A stretch of 64,000 bases of DNA from DASSQJ01 sp963726295. GTDB taxonomy: Bacteria; Actinomycetota; Actinomycetes; Actinomycetales; Dermatophilaceae. The notes beneath the pieces were generated by a model. The model did not search any database and was not told the DNA's origin. It was given only the letters and a program-made list of their open reading frames with translations. Of the stretch, positions 40,893 to 50,620 are shown piece by piece. The position numbers and the translations under genes were made by a program. Location of the stretch: contig CAVSBW010000012.1 in assembly GCA_963726295.1 (NCBI GenBank), forward strand, positions 310,001 to 374,000. Direction: 5' to 3'. Position 1 is the stretch's first letter. The number at the start of each line of letters is the position of its first letter.

Positions 40893-43800
40893 CCGAACGT
40901 CCTGAAGATGAGGCCTCGAATGTCGATGCCAAACTCGGTCGTGATCTCGATCCCACCACCAGGCTGACCGTTCCAGGGCGCCACCGGGGACGGCGCCGTT
41001 GGGCATTTGACCCTGCACATCGGGATCTCGAAATAGCCGTCTGGCGTCTTATCGAGCGCTAGCTTGGCCCGTGCTTCTGCGCCCGACGCGTAGCGGTCGG
41101 GAGTCACCCAGATCTTGCCGCTCTTCAAGCCCGGTTCGATCGAACCGCCCTTCATGATGCTCTCGGCGGCTCCGCTCGTCGTGTAGTGCCGCACGGTGCC
41201 GCCGTTTGCGGCGGTTTCGACGCCTCTGGCGCTTCGAGCGATTGTTGCTGCGCCCTTGGCGACGAGTGCTCCGGCGCCGGCGGTGACCAGGGCGATGATG
41301 AGATCGACACTGAGGCTGACCACGATTTGTCCGAGTGCGTAGCCGATGTCGTGTTCGTCGCCGTTGGAGATGGCCTCGCGAAGCGCGTTGATCTCGTCCC
41401 AGTGGATGGCGCTCTGGAGGAGATCTTTGAGCAGTCCTAATGGGTCGCTGAGTACCGCTCCGACCATGTTCTTAGCGGTTTGGACTGGGTCGGTGAAGGC
41501 CTTGGCGATATCTGCGAGCTCGTCTCCGGCGCCTTCTTTGAAGCCGTCGGAGAACGTTGGCGGCTTCGGCTGCTGGACGGGGGGCTTCTGGCGGGTCGTG
41601 GTGGTAGAGGGCGATGTGTTGGTGTAAGGGACGCCGTTGACGGTCTTGACGGATGTGCATCGGTTGCAGGCGCCGTTGCCGGCGTCGAGGAGCAGCCCGG
41701 AGGGGTCGCTGTAGGCGACGGGGTTGTTGGCGCTGTAGGTGTAGGGGTTGGGGGTTTGGGTGGTGCGTTGGTCGTTGAGAGGGTCAGTGGTGAGGAACTT
41801 GGCGAGGCTGGTGTCGTAGTAGCGGGCGCCTAGCTGGGTGAGGCCGGTCGTCGGGTCGGTGGTCTTGCCGAGCCAGCCTTTGTCGGTGGCGAGGGTGGCG
41901 GTGCCGGTACGGGGGGCGCCGTAGGGGTCGTAGTAGGCGCGGGCGACGGTGGCGGTGCCGTCGGTGACTTGGAGGTCGACGCCGCTTTGGCGGTCGTTGA
42001 GTTGCCAGATCAGGTCGGTGGGGGTGCGCACGGCGACCACAGCTCCGCCCGAGGAGTAGTAGCGCCGGGCGGTGGTCTCGAACCCGTTCTTGAGGTCGAC
42101 CTCCTGCGCGCCGATGTAGACGGTGGCGGTACCCCCCGGGGCGAACCGGGCGAGGCGGGTGCCGTTCGCATCGTGGACGAACTCGGTGTCGTCGCCACCG
42201 GTGGTGGTCGCCTCGAGGTGGCCGAGGAGGTCCCAGGCAAGGGTGGTGGCGTCGCCGGTGGCGGGGGTGCGGGTGGTCTGCCGCCCGAGATCGTCGTAGC
42301 CGTAGCTGGTGCCACCGGCCGCGGTGACGGCGTGCGGGTGCGCGGCGTCGCCGTAGCTGTAGCTATTCGTGGTGGTGCCGCGGCGGACGCTGGTGATGTT
42401 CCCGTCGTCGCTGTAGGCCCAGGAGGTGTTGTAGCCGGCGGGCCCGGCGGCGGTGGTGGTGTCGCTGTGGTCGCAGCCGGTCGCGGTGGTGGTCCAGGAA
42501 TGGGCGAGCCGGTTCAGACCGTCGTAGGTGTGGCAGGTGCGGGTGCCGGTGAGGGTGTCGACCTGGTGGGTGAGGTTCCCGGCGTCGTCCCAGGACAGGG
42601 TGTCGTCCTGGATGGTGGTGGACCCGACGGTGGTGGTGACGTTGGCCAGGCGTTGGGTGTCGGTCTCGGTGCTGTAGCTCCGGGTGATGGGGTTCGGGCT
42701 GGCGCCGAGGGTGCGGGAGGCGATCCCGCCCTGTCCGAGGTAGGTGGTGGCGGTGACGTAGTCGTCGGCGCCGGTGAGGGTGTCGACGAGCCCCAGGGTG
42801 TCGTAGGTGGTGGTGACGGTCTCAGCGGCCAGCCCGCCGGCGGCGGGGTAGGACATGGTCGCGAGCCGGTCGGCGCTGTCGTAGGTGAACGTGGTGGTGT
42901 AGTTCTGTGGGGCGGTGAGGCCGCCGATCGCGGGGATGGTGACGGTCGTGGACTCGGGCAGGCCGTGGCTGGTGTACCCGTCGACGGTGGTGGCGTACTG
43001 GTCGCTGCCGTCGTGGGTGGTGGTGGACGCGATCTTCCCGATGCCGTTGTCGATGGTGGTGTCGTCGTAGGCGCGGTCAACCAGGGTGGTCCACGGGTCG
43101 CTCGAGGCGTGCCGGCCCTGGGTCTGCAGGGGCCGGTTGAGGGCGTCGTAGGTGGTGTTGAGCTGGGAGCCGTCGGCTTGCCGGGTGACGGTGGTGACGT
43201 TCCCGGCGTCGTCGTAGCTGGTGGTGGTGGTGCCGGCGTCCGGGTCGGTGGTCTGGACGGCGCGGCCGAGGAGGTCGTAGCTGATGCTGCTGGTGTGGGT
43301 CGTTGCGGGGTCGGTGGTGGAGGTGAGCCGGCCGAGGGCGTCGTAGCCGTACTCGGTGCTGGCCTGGGTGGCGCCGGAGCCTTCGGTGCGTGTGGTCCGC
43401 CGGCCGAAGGCGTCGATGTCGACGGTGACCGGGACCCCACCGTGCGGTGGGGTGGTGACCGTGCTGGACTGGTTGTAGGTGGTGGTGGTGCGCCAGTTCT
43501 CGGTGCCCTGACCGTAGAAGATGACGGTCTGGGGGCGTCCGACCTCGTCCCAGAAGGTGCGGGACTCGTTGAGGTTGGCCAGCGGGATGTCCAGCATGGC
43601 GCTGCCCGCGGTGCCGCCGGTGACGGCGGGCTGGCTTGCGCCGATGACCTGCCCGTTCTCGTTGTAGCGGGTGTTGACGACCCGAACCAGCGGGCTGGCT
43701 GTGGTGCTGCCCGGGGCCACGGTCTGGGTCTGTCGGGGCTGGCCGAGCGCGTCAGTGAAGGTGTACGAGGACAGGTAGGACCCGTCGGGCTGGCGGAGGC

Positions 43801-46800
43801 TCGCGGTGATCCGGGATGGCCCGGACCGGGTCAGGTCGTAGGCGAAGGTGTGGGAGGCGGTGGCTTGGGTCTCGCCGGGGAGTGCGGCGGCGGTCAGCCG
43901 CCCGAGCGGGTCGTACCAGCGCTGCGTGACGTTGTCGTTCAGATCGGTGGTGGTCTCGGGCTGGAGCCGGTATCGGTCCAGCTCCACCGTGGCCTCCTGC
44001 TGGAGCGCGTTCTTGGTGGTGATGTTGGGGTTGCGGGCATCGTCACCGGTGTAGGTGATCCACGTGTGGTTGCCGTTGCGGTCGGTGCTGTCCACGACAC
44101 GGCCGTAGCTGTAGGACGCGGTGGTGGTGACGTCGTGGGTGCCGGTGGCGGCGGTGACGACCGTGGTGGGCAGACCCCGGGCCACGGACTGGCCGGTGGC
44201 GGAGGCCTCGTCGTCGTAGTACGTGGTCTGCCGCGCCAGCAGGGTGCTGCCGGAGTCGCAGGTGTCCTCGCGGGTGGTCGCCTTGGTGGGGAAGTCGATG
44301 AAGCCGCCGTCGAGGGAGTCGGAGGCGATGCCGTAGTCGTAGGTGGTGCAGGACCCGGTGACGTCGTCGCCGGTGTCCCGCTCGGTGAGCAGCTGGCCCA
44401 GGCTGGAGTAGCTGCGGTAGGTGGAGCTGCGCCGGGTCCCGGTCGGCACCGCCTCCCGGTCGACCGTTGAGCTCTCCTTGACGAGCTTGGCGTCGCGGTG
44501 GAGGTCCTCGTCGGTGCCGGCCTGGACGGTGCGGTAGGTGGAGTAGCCGTGCCAGGACCCGGTCTCCTCCACCCAGTCCGACCCGTCGTACACCTGGTCG
44601 ATGTGCTCACGAAGCCGGCCGCCGAGGTGGTACCAGTCCCAGGCGGCGACCCCGTTGCTGCTCACGACCTGGTAGGCCTGGTGCGTCCCGTCGGCCAGCT
44701 CCTTGTCGTCCATGCCGCGGAAGTACAGGTCTGTGGCACGGGTCAGGCGGCTCGTGGCGCCGCCGCGGAAGTCGGCGTCCATGCGGGTGTCGGTGACGAC
44801 CTGCCCGTACCCGCGCCACTCGCTGTACGAGACGTGAGCGGCCTCGGCCGTCGGCGCGTACGGCTTGACCCAGCCGGCGTCGCCCTCGTATGTGTACGTC
44901 GTGGTCCGGGTCGCCGAGCCGGTGCTGGAGTCGATGTCACCGGCGGGGAACGGGTTGAAGTCCTGAACCTGGGTGGTGACGTACTTGTTGAACACCGCCC
45001 ACTCGCCCGGGGCGTCCGCGGGTGTCCACCAGCGGCGGAAGCAGGCACGCTCGTTGGTGTCCCACTGGGTGGGCAGGTTCGCCGCGGTGCACGTGTCGCC
45101 GCTGGGCTGGCCGTACTGGATCTCGGTCCTGCCGCCGAACTCGTTCCCGATCCGCTGCAGCCGGTACTTGTTCATCGGCGCCTCGCCCTGCGAGGTGTCG
45201 AAGTCGACCCGGTTCGCCAGCAGCTCCCCGTGGGTGGAGATAGTCGGGATCGACTCCTGCGTGCCGTCGGCTGTGTACCCGGAGCGGCCGATCTGGGAGA
45301 GCCACAGGTGCGGCGAGGTGCCGTCGGTGTTGCTCGGGAACGTGTAGCCAAGCCTCACCTCGTCGACCGGAACCGAGCCGCTGCTCGGCAGCCGCAACGC
45401 CATCGCCTTCTGCAGCAGCCACGTCGACCAGAACGACGGCGACCTCTGGGCACACGAGGACGAGGACGTGCACCTGAGGTCAAGCGGCACATCCGGGTAC
45501 GACGACGCGTTCGAGGTCAGCAGCGCCGGGCAGGACGCGCTGTCCGGGATGGGGTCGCTGTTGGCGATTTCCGCGCATCGCCGCATGTAGAAGAACCTGC
45601 TACGTGCGGTCGGTGCGCCGGTCTGCCACGACCCGTTGTACGTGGCGGAGTAGTCCACGCTGATCAGGCGCCCCGCCCGGTCATACGCGGTCGGGGTTGT
45701 CCCGTACCGCTGGTAGTTGTTTGTCTCCTTCGAGTACGAGTAGGTGATCGCGGTGTGGCTGGCCGCCGGCAGGACCGTAGCCAGGTTCCACCGCCAGGCC
45801 TGCATGCACCACGAGTTGCTCAACGTGCTCGCGTTGCAGGGCTCGCCGGCGTCGTCGCCGTACACCGGGACGGTCAGCACCGAGTCGGTCGCGTTCGACC
45901 CCCCGGTCTCGTACGCGGTCCGGCCGAAGAAATACCGGTCCCCCTCGGTGGTCCTGACCTGGAAGTACTCGCCGTTGTTGTCGCCGTTATTGGTACCGGA
46001 GGACCAGTGCCGGGTCACGATCCAGCCTGGGTCGTCCTGGAGCCGGTACCCCTCACCGTCGCTGATCGAAGGATCAGGCACCAGCCTCGAGGCGTGCCCG
46101 TTCATGACGATCTTGTAGTGGTGGCCGTTCCAGCACAGGTCGCCCAGCGAGGGGTGGCCGTCGGTGCTGCACGACCGGTACTCGCGTTCGATGTACGGGC
46201 TGTCCAGGGTCCACCCGATGCCCTCCTCCGAGGCCTGCGAGTTGTCCCCCGCGGTCATCCCGTCCACAGACGCCGACGAGTAGCTCAACCCGAACTGTGG
46301 CGAGTCGCCCAGCACCGACGCGGCCGACGGCAAGGGGTACGAGTACTCGAACGAGCCCGACGACCCACCGGACGTCCACGACCCGGCGATCGTCGTCGGC
46401 GGCGCCGAGAAGTCCCCCTCAGGACCAGACGTAGTCGACGACAGCGTGTACGTCGACGAGGACGCCGTCGCTAACGACGTGTTCGACGTGGTCGCGCCCG
46501 ACAGGTCATCCCACCCCCCGCTACCGGAGCCCTCGTCCGTCGCCCGGATCGGGAGGTGCGCTGTCAACAGACCGGTAGCCAGGTCGAGCGTCGATGGCAC
46601 ACGCTCGAGGTCAGGCGCGCACGACCCAGCCAGATCCTTCGCGGCAGCCACCGCTACGGCAGCGCACTCCGACACCCGGAACAGCGCTACCCGGGACGCG
46701 AACCCGGCACCGACCGCCCCGGCGAACCCTGACGTGTCCACCGTCACCGTCACCAGCCCACCCGACGACGGGGAAGCGGCCCGTCCCAGCGAGAAGACCG

Positions 46801-47227
46801 TCCCGATCCCCCCGACCACCTCCGCCGCGTCCCGGCCCTTCACCGCGACATCGAACGCCAGGCCCGGACCAGTGTCCGTCGCGGGCCGGGGGTCGGCAAC
46901 GCTGACTACCGAGACCGCCTCCCGAGCGCTGCCCGGGTTCACCGACACCGAGCGAGACGCATCCTCGGGCCACGTCACCACAGGGGCCACCCAGTCGGGC
47001 ATCGGCGCCTCGTCGTTGCCCCGCCCCAAGGACACGGGCTTGGACGGCACCACCAGTGTCGGGTCCGGCTTCGCGGCGGTCGACAACGACCCGGCAGCGG
47101 CAGCCTGACCGGGGGCGCCCTGCGCGCCCTGCGTCGTCTGCACCAACAGCGCCGCCACCACGACCACCCCGACCGCCCGCACCGCCGTCCGACCGTGCTT
47201 GGTCAGCCTGCGACCTTGGCGTCTCAT
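40889..47227 (-). CDS. Giant secreted RHS/YD-repeat polymorphic toxin
   Basis: From ATG 47227 the protein has 2112 residues. It starts with a basic signal peptide (hydrophobic core about 18-30), then a SpvB-like N-terminal beta region (YSYPLPSAASVLGDSPQFGL near 295), many YD repeats (such as YGYDALGRLTSTTDP and YDDAGNVTTVTRQADG), and the RHS core end LGARYYDTSLAKFLTTDPL and NPVAYSDPSGL near 1842. A membrane-like helix near 1970-1990 precedes the toxin from HYTTSGAAESIMKGG (about 2013), with GKIWVTPDRYASG and GGGIEITTEFGID, a pattern suggesting an ADP-ribosyltransferase fold. The start lacks a clear ribosome site; the frame is open upstream to 47512. Confidence 0.9.
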   Translation of the reverse strand: MRRQGRRLTKHGRTAVRAVGVVVVAALLVQTTQGAQGAPGQAAAAGSLSTAAKPDPTLVVPSKPVSLGRGNDEAPMPDWVAPVVTWPEDASRSVSVNPGSAREAVSVVSVADPRPATDTGPGLAFDVAVKGRDAAEVVGGIGTVFSLGRAASPSSGGLVTVTVDTSGFAGAVGAGFASRVALFRVSECAAVAVAAAKDLAGSCAPDLERVPSTLDLATGLLTAHLPIRATDEGSGSGGWDDLSGATTSNTSLATASSSTYTLSSTTSGPEGDFSAPPTTIAGSWTSGGSSGSFEYSYPLPSAASVLGDSPQFGLSYSSASVDGMTAGDNSQASEEGIGWTLDSPYIEREYRSCSTDGHPSLGDLCWNGHHYKIVMNGHASRLVPDPSISDGEGYRLQDDPGWIVTRHWSSGTNNGDNNGEYFQVRTTEGDRYFFGRTAYETGGSNATDSVLTVPVYGDDAGEPCNASTLSNSWCMQAWRWNLATVLPAASHTAITYSYSKETNNYQRYGTTPTAYDRAGRLISVDYSATYNGSWQTGAPTARSRFFYMRRCAEIANSDPIPDSASCPALLTSNASSYPDVPLDLRCTSSSSCAQRSPSFWSTWLLQKAMALRLPSSGSVPVDEVRLGYTFPSNTDGTSPHLWLSQIGRSGYTADGTQESIPTISTHGELLANRVDFDTSQGEAPMNKYRLQRIGNEFGGRTEIQYGQPSGDTCTAANLPTQWDTNERACFRRWWTPADAPGEWAVFNKYVTTQVQDFNPFPAGDIDSSTGSATRTTTYTYEGDAGWVKPYAPTAEAAHVSYSEWRGYGQVVTDTRMDADFRGGATSRLTRATDLYFRGMDDKELADGTHQAYQVVSSNGVAAWDWYHLGGRLREHIDQVYDGSDWVEETGSWHGYSTYRTVQAGTDEDLHRDAKLVKESSTVDREAVPTGTRRSSTYRSYSSLGQLLTERDTGDDVTGSCTTYDYGIASDSLDGGFIDFPTKATTREDTCDSGSTLLARQTTYYDDEASATGQSVARGLPTTVVTAATGTHDVTTTASYSYGRVVDSTDRNGNHTWITYTGDDARNPNITTKNALQQEATVELDRYRLQPETTTDLNDNVTQRWYDPLGRLTAAALPGETQATASHTFAYDLTRSGPSRITASLRQPDGSYLSSYTFTDALGQPRQTQTVAPGSTTASPLVRVVNTRYNENGQVIGASQPAVTGGTAGSAMLDIPLANLNESRTFWDEVGRPQTVIFYGQGTENWRTTTTYNQSSTVTTPPHGGVPVTVDIDAFGRRTTRTEGSGATQASTEYGYDALGRLTSTTDPATTHTSSISYDLLGRAVQTTDPDAGTTTTSYDDAGNVTTVTRQADGSQLNTTYDALNRPLQTQGRHASSDPWTTLVDRAYDDTTIDNGIGKIASTTTHDGSDQYATTVDGYTSHGLPESTTVTIPAIGGLTAPQNYTTTFTYDSADRLATMSYPAAGGLAAETVTTTYDTLGLVDTLTGADDYVTATTYLGQGGIASRTLGASPNPITRSYSTETDTQRLANVTTTVGSTTIQDDTLSWDDAGNLTHQVDTLTGTRTCHTYDGLNRLAHSWTTTATGCDHSDTTTAAGPAGYNTSWAYSDDGNITSVRRGTTTNSYSYGDAAHPHAVTAAGGTSYGYDDLGRQTTRTPATGDATTLAWDLLGHLEATTTGGDDTEFVHDANGTRLARFAPGGTATVYIGAQEVDLKNGFETTARRYYSSGGAVVAVRTPTDLIWQLNDRQSGVDLQVTDGTATVARAYYDPYGAPRTGTATLATDKGWLGKTTDPTTGLTQLGARYYDTSLAKFLTTDPLNDQRTTQTPNPYTYSANNPVAYSDPSGLLLDAGNGACNRCTSVKTVNGVPYTNTSPSTTTTRQKPPVQQPKPPTFSDGFKEGAGDELADIAKAFTDPVQTAKNMVGAVLSDPLGLLKDLLQSAIHWDEINALREAISNGDEHDIGYALGQIVVSLSVDLIIALVTAGAGALVAKGAATIARSARGVETAANGGTVRHYTTSGAAESIMKGGSIEPGLKSGKIWVTPDRYASGAEARAKLALDKTPDGYFEIPMCRVKCPTAPSPVAPWNGQPGGGIEITTEFGIDIRGLIFRTFG

Positions 47228-47352
47228 CTTCGGGCCTGGTCGCCCAGACCCTTCACCGACGCCGCCACGCCCCTCGAGTGCGCCAGTGCCCACAGCGGAC
47301 GACTCCTTCAGTAGCGACCAGGACCGGGACCAGCCGCCCCGAACAGGCACTG

Positions 47353-47382
47353 AACCTAGGGAACCGATACCAGCCCTGCCAG
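47353..47382 (-). promoter_or_regulatory. Candidate promoter of the toxin operon
   Basis: On the minus strand, CTGGCA (47377-47382) and TAGGTT (47353-47358) are separated by 18 bases. This would start transcription about 120 bases before the RHS ATG. It is the best -10-like match in the interval. Confidence 0.35.
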
Positions 47383-47778
47383 CATCTTGGCGAACTCTTT
47401 GCCCAAGCAAGGGCCACTCCATACACCGTCGCCCCCTCGCATTCGGTTGCCACCACGTGGGACTCCTCCGATGAAACCGCCTCTTGCACAGGATGGATCT
47501 CCTCCCCAGCACCCGAAGACCATGGCCCAGCGTCTAGCGCCGCGGCGACACCTGGTTCGGACTTCAACGCGCACGTTCCCGGACGAGATCTGCGCCGGCG
47601 AACCGTCACTCGACGAAGCCGGCACCTCCACCACGAGCCCTGCTCCGACTCCGTTACGCGGGCCCGCATCCTGTCCCCAAGGATCTGTGACGTCCTGTGA
47701 CGAGTCCGGAGACCCGTCCCCCGACCAGCCGCTGGAGGCGCCGATTTCGAGCGGCACGCATGCTACGAACTTCGTAGG

Positions 47779-47804
47779 TCGGCCCGCCCGTGAGGGCGGG
47801 CCGA
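47779..47804. repeat. 11-bp perfect hairpin upstream of relaxase (oriT candidate)
   Basis: TCGGCCCGCCC at 47779-47789 pairs fully with GGGCGGGCCGA at 47794-47804 around a GTGA loop. It begins two bases after the CTACGAA/TTCGTAG palindrome at 47763-47777. Confidence 0.6.
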
Positions 47805-47852
47805 GCGTCGTTTCCGGGCTGGTTGACGGGCAGTGACGGGTGGTGGGACCGG

Positions 47853-50525
47853 GTGCATGGCGGGGTGAAGTTCTACCACGGCTCACCGGCCGCGGCCCGC
47901 TGCTATGTCGAGGCAGACCGGTCCCGCGCGGATGACTACTACCTGGCCGAGGGCACCGGCCTGGCCACCCGGTACGTCGCCACCGCCGGCGACCGCGACG
48001 TCCCTGCGACGGTCCTGGAGGCGGGGACGTTGGACGGTCCGGCGTACGAGCGGTGGGTTGCGGGGTACGACGTCGCAACCGGGGCGGCGAAGGGGCGGCT
48101 GCGCCCGGACGAGCGGGGGCTGCGGTTCGTCGAGGTCGTCGTCAACGGCCCGAAGACCTGGTCGCTGGCCGCGTCCCTGCACGCCGACGTCGCCGACGCC
48201 TACGACGCGGCCCAGGAGAAGGCCGCGAGGGAGATCATCGGCTGGCTCGCCGCGCACGCCACCACCCGGGTCGGGCCGCGCGGCCGGCAGGTGCAGGTCC
48301 CTGTCGACCAGCTGGAGGCGGCCGTGGTGCGGCACTACACCTCCAGGGCGGGGGACCCGCACCGGCACCTGCACCTCCAGGTCAACGCCCGCGTCCTCGC
48401 CGGCGGGGCGTGGCGGGGGCTGCACTCGGTCGGGGTCGTCGACTCCATCCACGCCCTGAACGGGATCGGGCACGCCGCCGTCGCCTGCGACCCCGGCTTC
48501 CGCCGCGCCCTCGCCGCCCGCGGGTACCACCTCGACCCCGCCTCGGGTGAGATCACCGAGCTCGCCCCGTACGCCGGCCGGTTCAGTGCCCGCGCCGCAC
48601 AGATCGCCCGGAACATCGACCGGTACGAGGCCACCTGGCGAGCCGAGCACCCCGGCGCCGAGCCCAGCCCGCGGCTCCGCCAGTCATGGGACCGGCGGGC
48701 GTGGGCGCAGGCTCGCCCGGACAAGGTCACCCCCACCACCGGCGCCGACCTCGCGGCTCGGTGGCGGCAGGAGCTGCACGACCTCGGCTTCGCCCCGCCC
48801 CCATCGGACCCGGACCTCGGCGCGGCGTTGGAGGGGACGGCGGTGGGGCGGGTCGACCGGGACGCCGTGGCCGACCTGGTCCTGACCCGGCTCGGCTCCC
48901 GCCGGTCGGCCTGGAACGCCGCCGACATCCGCGGCGAGACCGAGCAGGTGGTCGCCGGCGTCGACGTCATCACCCCGTCGGCGGTCCGCGGCGAGCTGGT
49001 CGAAGACCTCACCGCCCGCGCAGTGGCCCGGTGCATACCGCTGCTGGACCGCGGCGATGTCCCCGAGCACGTCCGGGCCTTGACCTCCCGGCGGGTCCTC
49101 GACGTCGAAGCCGACCTCACCACCCGCCTGGCCGCCCGCGCCGACCACCCCGGCACCCCGGAGCCGGTCGGTGGGCGTATCGGCGGGCGGGTCCTGGACC
49201 CCGCCCAACAGGGGGCGGTGGCCGCGCTGGCCGGCACCGCACGCCTGGTCGTCGTCGAGGGCGCCGCCGGGGCCGGGAAGACCACCACCCTCGCCGCCAC
49301 CCGCGACCTCCTCGCCGGGCAGGGGCACCGCGTCGTCGTCGTGACGCCGACGTTGAAGGCCGCCCAGGTCGCCCAGGCCGAGACCGGAGCCGACGCGTTC
49401 TCCGCCGCGTGGTTGGCCCACCGCCACGGCCACCGCTGGGACAGCGACGGACACCGCTGGCACGAACAGGTACCCCCGGACGCGTACGCGCGGCTGCTGC
49501 CCGGGGACCTGCTCGTCGTCGACGAGGCCGGGATGCTCGACCAGGACACCGCCCAGGCCCTCCTGCACATCGCCGACACCGCCGGCGCCCGCCTCGCCCT
49601 GGTCGGCGATCCGCACCAGCTGCCCGCGGTCGGCCGCGGCGGCGTCCTCGACCACGCCACCCGCTGGACCACCCCCGACGCGCACGTCCTCCTCGACGGC
49701 ATCCACCGGTTCACCGACCCCGACTACGCCGCCCTCACCCTCCACATGCGCACCGGGCACAACCCAGCCGACGTGTTCGACGCCCTCCACGAGCGGGGGC
49801 AGGTCGTCATCCACCCCAGCGACGTGCAACGCACCCACGCTCTCGCCACAGCCGACGGGCTCGTCATCGCCGACACCCGCGAGCAGGTCGCCGCCCTCAA
49901 CGCCGCCATCCGCGACCACCGCCGCACCCACGGAGCACCCCCGGCCGGGCCGGCGGTCGTCACCCGTGGCGGGGAGACCGTGGCGGCCGGGGACCTCGTC
50001 GCCACCCGACGCAACCACCCCGACCTCGGCGTCGCCAACCGCGACCGCTGGACCATCACCACCGTCAAGACAGACGGCGCGGTCACCGTCCACGGCCGGC
50101 GCGGCACCCGCAACCTGCCCGCCGACTACGTCCAGGAGCACGTCGAGCTCGCCTACGCCACTACCGTCCACGGCGCCCAAGGCGACACCGTCCCGGACGC
50201 GCACTTCCTCCTCGACGAGACCACCGGCGCCGCCGCCGCCTACGTCGCCCTCACCCGCGGCCGGCACACCAACACCGCCCACCTCGTCGCCGACACCGTC
50301 GACGACGCCCGCGCCCAGTGGGTCGCCACGTTCAGCCGCGACCGGGCCGACCTCGGACCCGCCCACGCCGCCACCACGGCGGCCGAGGACATCGACCGCT
50401 ACGGATCCCAACCCCGGCCCACGCACCCCGACTTCTACGACTTCCCTGCACTGCGCCGCCGCCGCCCTGAAGACGTCCCCTGGAAGCCGACGTCCCCAGA
50501 CCGTTCCCCACGTCTCGGACGGTAA
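47853..50525 (+). CDS. MobF-family relaxase-helicase (TraA/TrwC-like)
   Basis: The 890-residue protein has a TrwC relaxase domain and a RecD-like helicase. The N-terminus HGGVKFYHGSP is followed by RADDYYLAEGTG (catalytic Tyr near 29-30) and DPHRHLHLQVNARV (metal His at about 170, 172, 174). Walker A GAAGAGKTT is near 470, VVDEAGMLD near 555, and a late UvrD/RecD motif VELAYATTVHGAQGDTV near 765. It would nick oriT, carry the strand and unwind it. GTG 47853 is preferred because related proteins begin this way; GTG 47865 is an alternative. No type IV coupling protein gene is nearby. Confidence 0.92.
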   Translation: MHGGVKFYHGSPAAARCYVEADRSRADDYYLAEGTGLATRYVATAGDRDVPATVLEAGTLDGPAYERWVAGYDVATGAAKGRLRPDERGLRFVEVVVNGPKTWSLAASLHADVADAYDAAQEKAAREIIGWLAAHATTRVGPRGRQVQVPVDQLEAAVVRHYTSRAGDPHRHLHLQVNARVLAGGAWRGLHSVGVVDSIHALNGIGHAAVACDPGFRRALAARGYHLDPASGEITELAPYAGRFSARAAQIARNIDRYEATWRAEHPGAEPSPRLRQSWDRRAWAQARPDKVTPTTGADLAARWRQELHDLGFAPPPSDPDLGAALEGTAVGRVDRDAVADLVLTRLGSRRSAWNAADIRGETEQVVAGVDVITPSAVRGELVEDLTARAVARCIPLLDRGDVPEHVRALTSRRVLDVEADLTTRLAARADHPGTPEPVGGRIGGRVLDPAQQGAVAALAGTARLVVVEGAAGAGKTTTLAATRDLLAGQGHRVVVVTPTLKAAQVAQAETGADAFSAAWLAHRHGHRWDSDGHRWHEQVPPDAYARLLPGDLLVVDEAGMLDQDTAQALLHIADTAGARLALVGDPHQLPAVGRGGVLDHATRWTTPDAHVLLDGIHRFTDPDYAALTLHMRTGHNPADVFDALHERGQVVIHPSDVQRTHALATADGLVIADTREQVAALNAAIRDHRRTHGAPPAGPAVVTRGGETVAAGDLVATRRNHPDLGVANRDRWTITTVKTDGAVTVHGRRGTRNLPADYVQEHVELAYATTVHGAQGDTVPDAHFLLDETTGAAAAYVALTRGRHTNTAHLVADTVDDARAQWVATFSRDRADLGPAHAATTAAEDIDRYGSQPRPTHPDFYDFPALRRRRPEDVPWKPTSPDRSPRLGR

Positions 50526-50620
50526 CGATCCGGTCACAGGCGCGGCCCCGCAGGTCCCGGAAGCGGCGTCCCGGAGGCTTTTACACGTAGAGGCACATCA
50601 TCGAAGGCAGGAGCAAGAGC

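Larger units (their letters stand above)
47228..47852. other. Intergenic region with possible oriT between RHS and relaxase genes
   Basis: These 625 bases have no credible gene; open frames on both strands lack family or codon-pattern support. Three features cluster toward the relaxase gene: TGTGAC repeated ten bases apart (47686-47701), CTACGAA/TTCGTAG around a C (47763-47777), and an 11-bp perfect stem with GTGA loop (47779-47804). Inverted repeats just upstream of a MobF relaxase gene are where an oriT is expected. The hairpin is not at the 3' end of any gene, so a terminator role is unlikely. Confidence 0.5.

Noticed and set aside
41969..44470. Very long open frame (833 codons) on the plus strand
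   Set aside because: It is antisense to the RHS gene. Its Gly/Val-rich composition is the mirror of the RHS coding strand in GC-rich DNA and it has no domain pattern.
44498..46474. Second long plus-strand open frame (658 codons)
   Set aside because: Also antisense to the RHS gene; no motif and no ribosome site.
47387..47836. Plus- and minus-strand frames of 138-149 codons between RHS and relaxase
   Set aside because: Pro/Ser/Arg-rich, no ribosome site, no recognisable domain, and they overlap the inverted repeats proposed as oriT.
48335..50537. Long minus-strand open frames opposite the relaxase gene
   Set aside because: The relaxase frame shows all expected motifs; the opposite frames are low in complexity and unmatched.
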